Assembly: GCF_000425045.1 (NCBI RefSeq)
Contig: NZ_AULA01000023.1
Location: forward strand, 1-41,668
DNA: 41,668 nt
DNA from: Acidaminococcus intestini DSM 21505
Lineage (GTDB): Bacteria; Bacillota; Negativicutes; Acidaminococcales; Acidaminococcaceae
Direction of reading: 5' to 3'
Below, in pieces: positions 1 through 7,278 of the stretch. Position numbers and translations under genes: made by a program. Positions within the stretch are counted from its first letter, which is position 1, and each line of letters starts with the position of its first letter. Below the pieces are notes generated by a model. That model saw nothing but the letters and a program-made list of their open reading frames with translations. It searched no databases and was not told the origin of the DNA.

Positions 1-227
1 CTTTTATGTAATCGGACAAAAGCCTGTTGGTGCAAAATGGATCCGATAGCAATCCTTTGCCAACGGTAATCCTTGATTCTATCGGTCTTCGCATGACAAT
101 TAGGGCATTGGACAACAGCTCGATTCAGTTCCATAATAAATTCAATTTGTTGCTCACTGTGGATGCATTTTTTTATTACGTTACCTTTGACATTCAAGGA
201 ATTTGCTATATAATCAAATGTGGACAT
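1..227 (-). CDS. ISL3-family transposase, N-terminal fragment (runs off left edge)
   Basis: Read on the minus strand from ATG at 227, the protein begins MSTFDYIANSLNVKGNV and contains a CPNC-type zinc-finger start (CPNCHAKTDRIKDYRW) near residues 37-52. This is the usual opening of ISL3-family DDE transposases. An AAGGAAG ribosome site (235-242) lies about 8 bases before this ATG, so I prefer it to the in-frame ATG at 245. Only about 75 codons are visible; the catalytic DDE domain lies beyond position 1. The family call rests on the N-terminal finger and its spacing, so another zinc-finger transposase family is possible but less likely. Confidence 0.72.
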   Translation of the reverse strand, partial: MSTFDYIANSLNVKGNVIKKCIHSEQQIEFIMELNRAVVQCPNCHAKTDRIKDYRWQRIAIGSILHQQAFVRLHK

Positions 228-292
228 AGGCCATCTTCCTTTCATTTAGGTTTGGCGATTTAATTGTAAGAGTGGATGCCGTCTATGTCCAC
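220..292 (-). promoter_or_regulatory. Inverted repeat enclosing the transposase start codon
   Basis: Positions 220-229 (GTGGACATAG) and 283-292 (CTATGTCCAC) are a perfect 10-base inverted repeat 53 bases apart. In a minus-strand transcript that enters from outside the IS, the first arm would pair with the arm containing the ATG at 225-227. That would occlude the start codon. This resembles, by inference only, the start-sequestering hairpins known for IS10 and IS50. Confidence 0.4.
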
Positions 293-308
293 TTTTTTAT
301 GCAAAAAT

Positions 309-337
309 GGGGTGAGGAAAGAATATTTCCTCACCCC
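309..337. repeat. Perfect 12-bp inverted repeat in the IS end
   Basis: GGGGTGAGGAAA (309-320) is followed by a 5-base loop and its exact reverse complement (326-337). It sits inside the presumed subterminal region of the ISL3-like element. No T-run follows on the plus strand, so it is not a canonical terminator. It could be a transposase-binding or secondary-structure element. Confidence 0.6.
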
Positions 338-422
338 AACATTTATTATAGAACCCTTTTTTCTATGCCCAAGAAGGCACTCTTTCCTATGGGAAAAGGT
401 ATGAAAACGAGGGATTTTTTGA

Positions 423-428
423 TATAAT
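423..428 (+). promoter_or_regulatory. Candidate -10 box upstream of the first chromosomal gene
   Basis: TATAAT at 423-428 is a consensus -10 hexamer. No good -35 is visible at 17 bases (TATGAA at 400-405). It lies 68 bases before the preferred TTG start at 497. If the IS boundary is near 356, the promoter is chromosomal and probably drives the long gene run that starts at 497. Confidence 0.4.
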
Positions 429-496
429 ATAGAATGTTTATCGTGGAAGGGAACCCATTGTTCCCTATAAGCAATTTTTATAAAGGAGAACTCCCA

Positions 497-997
497 TTGA
501 TCGAGGAAATGAAAGAATTCTCCGGTATCGGTGAAACCCGCCGGACCCTGCAGTATGTCACCCTTTTTGTCATTGCCCTTTTCTGGGTCTATGAAGGGTA
601 TCGCACCTTTGCCTTATACCGCTTCAGCCTCATGGGATGGGGCTTTAATGTTTTGTTCCTTTTGCTTTATCTGTGGCGGACCGCTTTTTCCTATACCTAT
701 GCCTTGACGCCCAGTCATTTCATTATTATCATGTATGGCTTAGGGATTGAACGGCGTCTTTCCATCTCCCTTAACGACATGGAAAGCTTCAGCAACCACT
801 ATAAGAAGAGTTTCTTTAGGAAAACGAAGATTGGCAGCTATACCCATCGTTACTCTTCACTTGATCCCAATCCCCAGCGCATCCTGGTCTATCGGAAGGG
901 AAAGAAACTTTGCGGCCTGCTCTTTAAGTGTTCAGACCGCATGATTGCCGAACTGGCTCGCCGTTACCCCAGCCAGTTTCTCGATTTCGGAGCATAA
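497..997 (+). CDS. Conserved hypothetical membrane protein
   Basis: I do not recognise a named family. The 166-residue product has two predicted membrane segments near the N-terminus (about residues 21-38 and 47-68 of the TTG-started protein). A basic, soluble C-terminal part follows, ending near RRYPSQFLDFG; this arrangement resembles small two-helix proteins with a PH-like tail, but that is a guess. The TTG at 497 is preferred because AAAGGAG (482-488) precedes it at 8 bases; the in-frame ATG at 434 lies only six bases beyond the TATAAT and has no ribosome site. It ends 10 bases before the RseC-like gene and is probably co-transcribed with it. Confidence 0.6.
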   Translation: MIEEMKEFSGIGETRRTLQYVTLFVIALFWVYEGYRTFALYRFSLMGWGFNVLFLLLYLWRTAFSYTYALTPSHFIIIMYGLGIERRLSISLNDMESFSNHYKKSFFRKTKIGSYTHRYSSLDPNPQRILVYRKGKKLCGLLFKCSDRMIAELARRYPSQFLDFGA

Positions 998-1007
998 GGA
1001 GGCCTTT

Positions 1008-1433
1008 ATGGAGCGTTATATTGGAATTGTGACAGCAGTCAGTGGACAACGAGCCAAGGTCCGTATTGAACGGGGCCTCAAAAAGGGTGAAAAACCGCGC
1101 ATCCTTGACTGCTGGAATACCTGTGAAGCGAAAAAAGGAACCTATGTGGAAGTGGAAGAACAGACCCTTGGTGAGCGGCAGGGTAAATGGATCGTTCGTG
1201 GGATTCCCTTACTGACCCTTCTTGCGGGAGCTATTTTTGGCCGTGCTGTATCCCGCTATCTGCCCTTTGACCTCGGCGTGACTATGTTCATAGGCGCTAT
1301 TGTCTGGGGGCTTTTGGGATTTCAGTATGCCCGAACCTTTAAACGGGATGTCACAAGCCGCCGCGGTAAGCAATGGGCCGTTACAGGATACTATACGGAA
1401 GGCATGCTTCCGGAAGAAAGGGTGGAAAGCTGA
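1008..1433 (+). CDS. RseC/MucC-like (SoxR-reducing system) membrane protein
   Basis: The 141-residue protein has a small beta-rich N-terminal part with two close cysteines (DCWNTC, about residues 35-40). Two hydrophobic helices (about 67-82 and 90-107) and a basic cytoplasmic tail follow. This plan matches the RseC/MucC family (PF04246), whose members act in sigma-E or SoxR redox circuits in proteobacteria and sit beside Rnf-type genes in anaerobes; no such genes are here. The start is ATG at 1008, just after AAGGAGG. The next gene starts one base after its stop. Role in this organism is unknown; the family call is moderate. Confidence 0.6.
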   Translation: MERYIGIVTAVSGQRAKVRIERGLKKGEKPRILDCWNTCEAKKGTYVEVEEQTLGERQGKWIVRGIPLLTLLAGAIFGRAVSRYLPFDLGVTMFIGAIVWGLLGFQYARTFKRDVTSRRGKQWAVTGYYTEGMLPEERVES

Positions 1434-1434
1434 T

Positions 1435-1704
1435 ATGACTTTTGGTTCCAAGGATCGCTTCTGGTTCTTCCTGTTTCTTGCGGCCGGTGCCATCATCGGC
1501 GGTCTTTTGGGAAACTTCCTTGAAGCGTCTCAATTTTTTGGGGCTGGTACGGCCTTTTTGATCCATAAGTATCAGGTCCTTAACATTCCCCCTGTCGATG
1601 TGGACCTTTATATCGCCAAGATTACCTTTGGCTTTACGTTTTCTCCCAATTTGGTGGCCATCATCGGCATGATTTTGGCCCTTGTGATCTTTCAGCATCT
1701 ATAA
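1435..1704 (+). CDS. DUF4321-type small membrane protein
   Basis: An 89-residue protein with a hydrophobic N-terminal helix (about 8-26, with a GAIIGGLLG glycine pattern) and a C-terminal helix (about 69-88), joined by a short loop containing an FTF motif. This fits the DUF4321 family of Firmicutes and Negativicutes, often found just before maf-radC-mreB. No function is established. The ATG at 1435 is one base after the preceding stop and follows GGTGG; an upstream in-frame ATG at 1300 would overlap the RseC-like gene and is rejected. Confidence 0.65.
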   Translation: MTFGSKDRFWFFLFLAAGAIIGGLLGNFLEASQFFGAGTAFLIHKYQVLNIPPVDVDLYIAKITFGFTFSPNLVAIIGMILALVIFQHL

Positions 1705-1714
1705 GGAGGCTGTC

Positions 1715-2338
1715 ATGCAGGTCATTTTGGCATCAAAGTCCCCTCGGCGCAAGGATCTTCTTGTGCAGGTCGGCATGGATCCACTTGTGATGGACAGCTA
1801 TGTGGAGGAAGTGACGGAAGCCCTTTCTCCAGAGACCCTGGTTCGTGAAAATGCCGCTCGCAAAGGGCGGAAAGTTGCGGCTGCGGTGGCACCAGATGCC
1901 CTGGTTATTGCTGCTGATACGGTTGTCGCTGATGAGCGTGGCATCCTTGGCAAACCGAAGGATCGGGAGGAGGCCGTACGCATGTTGCGGCGCCTTTCCG
2001 GTAGGACCCATAAGGTCCATACAGGTCTTTATGTGAGCCTAGGCGGCAAAGAACATCTTTCCGTGACGACAACGCAGGTTACGTTTTGCCCCCTTACGGA
2101 CAGGCTTATTCATCGCTATATTGGAACAGGAGAACCAATGGATAAGGCTGGGGCCTATGGGATCCAAGGGGCGGCCGCCCTTTTCATTCCTCACATAGAA
2201 GGCTCCTACAGCAATGTTGTTGGTCTGCCTCTTGCCACTCTTTTTACAGCACTCGATGAACTGGATGTGAAACTAGATGACACAACACTGCTCCATGCAC
2301 GAAATTGTTCGCGAGGAACGGCCTCGGGAACGGCTTAA
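1715..2338 (+). CDS. maf: Maf family nucleoside triphosphate pyrophosphatase
   Basis: Maf proteins hydrolyse non-canonical or modified nucleoside triphosphates (dTTP/UTP type) to monophosphates and can influence septum formation. The signature ASKSPRRKDLL lies at residues 6-16, followed by AADTVV, LGKPKD and the GAYGIQG...GSY.NVVGLPL block near residues 148-176. The gene has a strong AAGGAGG site before the ATG. Its last roughly 20 codons, beyond the usual Maf end, overlap the start of radC by up to 62 bases in another frame. It precedes radC and mreBCD, the classical arrangement in Firmicutes. Confidence 0.93.
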   Translation: MQVILASKSPRRKDLLVQVGMDPLVMDSYVEEVTEALSPETLVRENAARKGRKVAAAVAPDALVIAADTVVADERGILGKPKDREEAVRMLRRLSGRTHKVHTGLYVSLGGKEHLSVTTTQVTFCPLTDRLIHRYIGTGEPMDKAGAYGIQGAAALFIPHIEGSYSNVVGLPLATLFTALDELDVKLDDTTLLHARNCSRGTASGTA

Positions 2339-2966
2339 GCAAAAAGGGGCCAAGGCCCTAAGCGTAACGGAACTATTGACCATTCTCATTGGTTCGGGAA
2401 CGCGCAGTGCATCGGCCCTTGAAATCGCTTCACTTTTGACCAGTAGGGAGATGGATCTCGACCAATTGGCCCGTGTGACAAGGATTGAGGAACTCACCCA
2501 TGTGAAGGGACTTGGCCCAGCTCGGGCTTCGGTCATTGTCGCTGCCCTTGAATTGGGCCGTCGCCTTGCGGAAAAAACAAGCCGCCAAGGAGACCGGATC
2601 AGATGTCCCGGCGATGCCGCCCGTATGGTTATGGAACGGCTTCGCTATGAAGTGAAGGAACATGTCCTGACTCTTCTGCTTTCTGCCAAGGGAAAAGTAC
2701 TGGGAATCGAAGAGGTCTTTGTTGGCAGTGCCAGTCAGGCAACGGTGCATCCCCGGGAAATCTTCGAGACCGCCCTTCATCATCATGCGTCTGCCTTGAT
2801 CCTTGTCCATAACCATCCGTCCGGGGACCCAATGCCCAGTCGTCCCGATATCCGTCTGACAGAGCGCCTGGCTCAAGTGGGGGGCTTGATGGACATTCCG
2901 CTGGCGGACCATATCATTATTGGTGATGGAATCTACTACAGTTTTAAAGATGCGGATCAGTTATAA
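2277..2966 (+). CDS. radC: RadC family JAMM/MPN+ domain protein
   Basis: The 229-residue protein has an N-terminal helix-hairpin-helix-like region (about 1-95, ERPRERL and KGLGPARA) and a C-terminal JAMM metalloprotease-like domain. The metal motif HNHPSGD...SRPD is near residues 180-194. RadC was once linked to DNA repair, but its biochemical function is unclear. The start could be ATG at 2277 or ATG at 2295; the family typically begins close to EMPREERPRERL, so both fit. Either start lies inside maf, suggesting translational coupling. It precedes mreB by 17 bases. Confidence 0.92.
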   Translation: MTQHCSMHEIVREERPRERLKQKGAKALSVTELLTILIGSGTRSASALEIASLLTSREMDLDQLARVTRIEELTHVKGLGPARASVIVAALELGRRLAEKTSRQGDRIRCPGDAARMVMERLRYEVKEHVLTLLLSAKGKVLGIEEVFVGSASQATVHPREIFETALHHHASALILVHNHPSGDPMPSRPDIRLTERLAQVGGLMDIPLADHIIIGDGIYYSFKDADQL

Positions 2967-2983
2967 AGAAAGAGGGATCATGC

Positions 2984-4018
2984 GTGTTTGATTTGTTCGG
3001 CTCCCTGTCTTCCACCATGGGCGTGGACCTGGGAACAGCCAATACTTTGATTTATACAAAAGAAAATGGCATCATTGTCCGGGAACCCTCCTTGGTAGCG
3101 CGCCATAAAAAAACGGGCAGGATACTGGCTGTTGGCAGCGAAGCCAAACAGATGGAAGGCCGGACACCGGATTTTCTTGAAACCCTCCATCCCTTGCGTG
3201 ATGGGGTCATTGCTGATTTCGATGTAACTGCCGCGATGCTGCGCATCTTTCTCAAAAAAGCACTTCGTGGGCGTAAATTTGTTCAGCCCACGCTTGTTGT
3301 CAGCGTTCCCTGCGGTGTCACAGCCGTGGAACGCAGGGCTGTCATCGACGCGGCAACTCAAGCCGGCGCGCGGGACGCTTATCTTATTGAGGAACCCCTT
3401 GCTGCTGCATTGGGGGCTGATATGCCCGTCCGGGAAGCGGCGGGAAACATGGTGGTGGACCTGGGCGGCGGTACAACGGAAGTGGCGGTCATCTCCATGG
3501 GAAAGATTGTCCTTTCCCGGACGCTCCGATTGGGCGGCGATGCCCTTGATGAATCTCTGGTTCAGTATATCAGGAGACAGTACAATCTCATGATCAGTCC
3601 CGCAATGGCTGAGCGGATGAAGATGGAAATTGGTTCCCTTGCTGAAAGTACACAGCCCCAGGCCATGGAAATCCGGGGCAGGGATCTGCTTACAGGCCTT
3701 CCCAAGCCGCTTGCAATAAACCAGAATCAACTTCTGCCGGCACTTTACGAGCCCCTTCGTGAAATCATCGATGTGGTGAAGACCACCCTTGAAATGACCC
3801 CGCCGGAACTTGCCAGCGATATCATGGACCGGGGCATTGTCCTGACGGGCGGCGGAGCTCTTTTGCGCAATCTCGACCGGGTCATGGCCCGTGATACGGG
3901 CATGCCCGTACGGATTGCGCCCGATGCACCTCTTTGTGTTGTCCTCGGTACGGGTAGGGCCGCACGCAACTTTAATTCATTCCGGCGGAAGAACCATCCT
4001 GCCAAGAGTCATAAATAA
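2984..4018 (+). CDS. mreB: Rod-shape actin homologue MreB
   Basis: MreB forms membrane-associated filaments that direct lateral wall synthesis by the elongasome. Actin-fold motifs are clear: phosphate-1 GVDLGTANT (about 11-19), phosphate-2 DLGGGTTE (about 159-166) and the adenosine motif LTGGGALL near residue 288. The length of 344 residues is normal. The start is GTG at 2984, six bases after AGAGGGA; the ATG at 2980 is out of frame and leads into an early stop. It is followed by mreC, mreD, PBP2 and rodA, so a complete rod-shape module is present although acidaminococci are described as cocci. Confidence 0.96.
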   Translation: MFDLFGSLSSTMGVDLGTANTLIYTKENGIIVREPSLVARHKKTGRILAVGSEAKQMEGRTPDFLETLHPLRDGVIADFDVTAAMLRIFLKKALRGRKFVQPTLVVSVPCGVTAVERRAVIDAATQAGARDAYLIEEPLAAALGADMPVREAAGNMVVDLGGGTTEVAVISMGKIVLSRTLRLGGDALDESLVQYIRRQYNLMISPAMAERMKMEIGSLAESTQPQAMEIRGRDLLTGLPKPLAINQNQLLPALYEPLREIIDVVKTTLEMTPPELASDIMDRGIVLTGGGALLRNLDRVMARDTGMPVRIAPDAPLCVVLGTGRAARNFNSFRRKNHPAKSHK

Positions 4019-4032
4019 GGAAGAGTAGAAGC

Positions 4033-4920
4033 ATGATGCAGGAAAGAAAAATTAGGCTGGCCATTTTTGTGGTCATTGGCCTTCTCGTGGGCGGAATCAT
4101 CCTTGATGCCCTCTCACGTTTTACTGTGGTCAATTCGGCCATTGCCACCCTTGTAAGACCCATCAATTTCATAGTCGGTGGGGCCGCTTCTGGCGCCCGC
4201 AGTGTATCGGATTTTTTTACGTCGAAAGGGACGCTGCAGAAAGAAAATGCGGCACTCAAGACGGAGAACGACGACCTGCGTCAGAACAATGTGGAACTCA
4301 TTGCCATGAAGGCAGAGAACGAACGGCTCAGCAAACTTCTGAAGTTCAAGGAGCTCCATCCCAAATACGAACTCATGCCGGCCAAGGTCATCAGCCGGGA
4401 CATGGGGGATTTTAAGGATGTTATCCTCATTGATAAAGGCAGTGATGAGGGGCTGCGACTTAATATGCCTGTCGTCAATGCTTCCGGGATCATTGGCATC
4501 ATCGATGCGGTCTATCCCCATATGTCCAAGGTTCTTTTGATTACGAGTTCGCGGAGCAGCTTGGGAGGGCTTAACTTGCGCGGTGATTCCAGGGCCGCCG
4601 GGATTGTAAATGGTGTTGCCGGCCCCGATCTTTCCCTTGAAATGCGCAACCTTGCCCGGAACGCGGATGTGCTCCCTGGTGATACAATTGTTTCAAGCGG
4701 ATATACTGGCTATCATCCAGAGGGGCTTGTCATTGGCACCGTGGAAGATGTTCAGATGGATCCGGGAGGTCTGACCAAAACGGCTTCAATCATTCCCTCT
4801 GTGGACTATACCCATCTGGAAGAAGCCCTTGTCATTACGAACTATGCCGGTTTTGCTGACTTTCTCCGCGAAGAGGGAAAAGATCCTAATAAGAACATTA
4901 AAGGGGGAGCTGGCCGATGA
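4033..4920 (+). CDS. mreC: Rod shape-determining protein MreC
   Basis: A bitopic periplasmic scaffold that links MreB/MreD/RodA to PBP2. There is a short cytoplasmic N-terminus, a membrane helix at about residues 9-27, a coiled coil at about 60-105 (KENAALKTENDDLRQNN, MKAENERL), then the paired beta-barrel domain with VISRD, SSLGGL and DVLPGDTIVSSG segments. The length of 295 residues is usual. ATG at 4033 is followed directly by another ATG at 4036; either may be used. It overlaps mreD by the four bases ATGA. Confidence 0.95.
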   Translation: MMQERKIRLAIFVVIGLLVGGIILDALSRFTVVNSAIATLVRPINFIVGGAASGARSVSDFFTSKGTLQKENAALKTENDDLRQNNVELIAMKAENERLSKLLKFKELHPKYELMPAKVISRDMGDFKDVILIDKGSDEGLRLNMPVVNASGIIGIIDAVYPHMSKVLLITSSRSSLGGLNLRGDSRAAGIVNGVAGPDLSLEMRNLARNADVLPGDTIVSSGYTGYHPEGLVIGTVEDVQMDPGGLTKTASIIPSVDYTHLEEALVITNYAGFADFLREEGKDPNKNIKGGAGR

Positions 4921-5423
4921 ACACCTTCTTGTGGCTCTTCCTTAATCTCTTCCTCTTTTCCTTGAAAACCCATTGGTTCCTCCTTTTTACCACGTATGAT
5001 TCTCCTGATTTTCTTCTTCTTTTGCTTATCCTCTATGCCCTTGATCAAGGAGGCCGCAAAGGGGCCCTGTATGGAATTGGTATGGGGCTTTTCCTCGATG
5101 TGGTCTCTTTTGGCTATTTTGGCTATCATTTGGTGACACGCGCTTTGGTGGGTGCTTTTATTGGCAGCAACCGTATGAACGTCTTTGCTGATCGGATGCC
5201 TACTTATATGATTCTAACCGCACTCGTGACGCTCCTTCTGGGTGTGGTGCGGGGCCTGTTTCTCTGCGTCATGCTCCATCGCTGGATGCCTTTTGTCCCC
5301 TTTGCGCTTTGGACACTGCGTTCCATTGGCTGGAACCTCATTATGGCCCCTCTTGTTTGGGTCATCTACCAAAAGGTCAAGGAGCGCTTCTTGCGCCGCC
5401 ATTCCTATTATTATCATCTGTAA
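4917..5423 (+). CDS. mreD: Rod shape-determining protein MreD
   Basis: A 168-residue, very hydrophobic integral membrane protein with about five membrane segments, placed between mreC and PBP2 as in almost all mre clusters. The conserved early pattern of aromatic and glycine residues with the GxxxDxxSxGxxG-like stretch (GMGLFLDVVSFGYFGYH, about 57-73) is visible. Its start ATG overlaps the mreC stop. Sequence is weakly conserved in this family, so identification relies partly on context, which is decisive here. Confidence 0.92.
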   Translation: MNTFLWLFLNLFLFSLKTHWFLLFTTYDSPDFLLLLLILYALDQGGRKGALYGIGMGLFLDVVSFGYFGYHLVTRALVGAFIGSNRMNVFADRMPTYMILTALVTLLLGVVRGLFLCVMLHRWMPFVPFALWTLRSIGWNLIMAPLVWVIYQKVKERFLRRHSYYYHL

Positions 5424-5444
5424 CGAGTGAGGAAGGATACCATC

Positions 5445-7265
5445 GTGCTGAATAAAAAATATGCGTATCGCTTGGAATTCATGCTCGTCGCTTCTGCCCT
5501 CATCGTCTTTTTCTTGATTGGCCGCATGTTCTATCTGCAAATCATCAAGGGCAGTTACTACAGCCGTCAAGCCGAGGGTAATCGGACGCGCTACACGCGG
5601 ATCCTTGCGCCGCGGGGCATCATCTATGACTGTAATGGGGAGGAACTGGCCAATAATCAGCCCGGTTTCATGGTTTCCTTGGCACACCGCAACACGGGCT
5701 ACAGGGATGAAACAATCGAGCGCCTATCGGAACTGGTCCATATTCCTGTGGACAAGATCAAGGAAACCATCAATCTCCATGGCGGTTCGGCAGAACCTAT
5801 CCGTATTGTGCGCAACGCACCGCCCGACGTGGTCGCCAAAGTAGAAGAAAACCTGCGCTACCTGCCTGATGTCATGATTGAGGTCCAGCCTGTCCGAACT
5901 TATCCCAATAAGGAACTGGCTGTCCACGCCTTGGGGTATGTGGGCGAAGTCAGTGAATATGAAATCGAACAGGGTGTTTATGAAAACCTCAAAGCAGGTG
6001 ACATCATCGGTAAATTTGGCCTGGAAAGCTATTATGATAAGTACCTGCGCGGTACGGACGGCAGTTACCGAGAGGAAGTCGACGTCAATGGCCGCGTTAT
6101 CCAGGTCATGGACAAGGTGGAACCAAAGCCTGGTCAAGGGCTGGTGCTTACTATTGACGCTAAGCTCCAGCGTATCACTGAAGCCGCCGTCGACCGGCAG
6201 CTCAAAGCCATTGGAGCCCGCGGTGCCGCCGTCGTGGTCCTTGATCCCAATAACGGGGAAATCAAGGCCCTTGTTTCCCGACCTGGTTTTGATCCCAACT
6301 GGTTCGTAAACGGTATCAGTGAAAAGAACTGGAACTACATCAATACGGATCCATTTCATCCTATGACGGATAAAGCCATTGCCGGCGAATATCCGCCGGG
6401 ATCGACTTTTAAGATTGTTACGGGTTCGGCAGCCCTTGAAGAAAAGAAAGTTACTCCCGATGAACTCATCTTTGACTCTGGCCGACACTGGCTCGTCGAT
6501 ATGCGCAATGCTGGCGGTGAAGCCTTAGGATGGATCAATTTCAAACGGGCCCTATCCGCTTCGGATAACGTCTATTTCTATGAAATGGGCAATCGCCTCG
6601 GCATCGATTTGCTTGACCAATATGCCGAAAAGTTCGGTTTTGGGAAGAAAACTGGGATTGACCTTCATGGGGAGGCCTCAGGCCTTATTGCAACCCCGGC
6701 TTACAAGAAAAAGGTCTTTGAAGACGAATGGTACTTGGGCGATACGTTCAATACAGCCATTGGTCAGGGCTTTACCTTGGCAACACCCATGCAGGTTGCG
6801 GAAATGCTTGCGGCTGTGGCGACCGATGGAAAGCGCTACAAGCCCCATCTTGTGAGCAAGATCATCAACGACGACGGCAGTGTAGCCGAACGCTTTGAAC
6901 CGCAGGAAGAAGGTAGTCTGCCGGTTTCCCAGAAAACCTTGGACCTTATCCAGGACGGTCTCCGAGCGGTGACGGAAGAAGGTGGGACAGCATCGGCCCT
7001 AAAATCCCTGCCTGTTGATGTGGCCGGTAAGACCGGTACGGCAGAAAACCCCCATGGCAGGGACCATGGCTGGTTCATTGCTTATGCTCCGGCCAAGAAT
7101 CCCAGCCTTGTTGTGGTCTGCGTTGTGGAGCAGGGCAGTTATGGGTCGGTTTCAGCCGCGCCTATTGTTCAGTCTATCTTGGAATATGCCTTTACGACAC
7201 CGGGTGTCAAAAAGCCCGGCAGCGGGTCTTCGAAAGATAAAACGACCCCGAAGAAGAAAGGGTAA
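5445..7265 (+). CDS. mrdA: Penicillin-binding protein 2, elongation-specific transpeptidase
   Basis: A class B PBP that crosslinks peptidoglycan with RodA during elongation. It has one N-terminal membrane helix (about 12-31), a dimerisation/pedestal domain (APRGIIYD, TYPNKELAVHALGYVG) and a C-terminal transpeptidase domain. The active-site motifs are STFK with Ser320, SDN at 373-375 and KTG at 529-531, counted from the GTG at 5445. That start is chosen because GAGGAAGG (5429-5436) lies 8 bases upstream; the in-frame GTG at 5427 overlaps that site. The tail is lysine-rich (DKTTPKKKG). The 606-residue length is typical. Confidence 0.95.
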   Translation: MLNKKYAYRLEFMLVASALIVFFLIGRMFYLQIIKGSYYSRQAEGNRTRYTRILAPRGIIYDCNGEELANNQPGFMVSLAHRNTGYRDETIERLSELVHIPVDKIKETINLHGGSAEPIRIVRNAPPDVVAKVEENLRYLPDVMIEVQPVRTYPNKELAVHALGYVGEVSEYEIEQGVYENLKAGDIIGKFGLESYYDKYLRGTDGSYREEVDVNGRVIQVMDKVEPKPGQGLVLTIDAKLQRITEAAVDRQLKAIGARGAAVVVLDPNNGEIKALVSRPGFDPNWFVNGISEKNWNYINTDPFHPMTDKAIAGEYPPGSTFKIVTGSAALEEKKVTPDELIFDSGRHWLVDMRNAGGEALGWINFKRALSASDNVYFYEMGNRLGIDLLDQYAEKFGFGKKTGIDLHGEASGLIATPAYKKKVFEDEWYLGDTFNTAIGQGFTLATPMQVAEMLAAVATDGKRYKPHLVSKIINDDGSVAERFEPQEEGSLPVSQKTLDLIQDGLRAVTEEGGTASALKSLPVDVAGKTGTAENPHGRDHGWFIAYAPAKNPSLVVVCVVEQGSYGSVSAAPIVQSILEYAFTTPGVKKPGSGSSKDKTTPKKKG

Positions 7266-7278
7266 GTGAGGAGAAAGC

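Larger units (their letters stand above)
1..356 (-). mobile_element. Partial ISL3-family insertion sequence (5' end of transposase plus one IS end)
   Basis: This is the transposase-proximal end of an ISL3-like element that continues past the left edge. It holds the first 75 codons of the transposase and about 130 bases of non-coding end sequence. The outer boundary is inferred. Read on the minus strand, GGGTTC at 351-356 follows an A-rich tract, and I take it as the probable terminal repeat. The other IS end and any target duplication lie outside the window, so the boundary cannot be proved here. Confidence 0.6.

Noticed and set aside
27-263. Plus-strand 78-codon frame at the left edge
   Set aside because: It is antisense to the ISL3 transposase start, whose zinc-finger motif and ribosome site make the minus-strand reading convincing.
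271-298. Terminator at AGTGGA...TCCACT followed by T-run
   Set aside because: A 6-base stem with an 11-base loop is weak, and the right arm fits better into the longer start-codon inverted repeat at 220-292.
434-499. Upstream ATG start for the first membrane protein
   Set aside because: It lies within six bases of the TATAAT element and has no ribosome site; the TTG at 497 has an ideal AAAGGAG.
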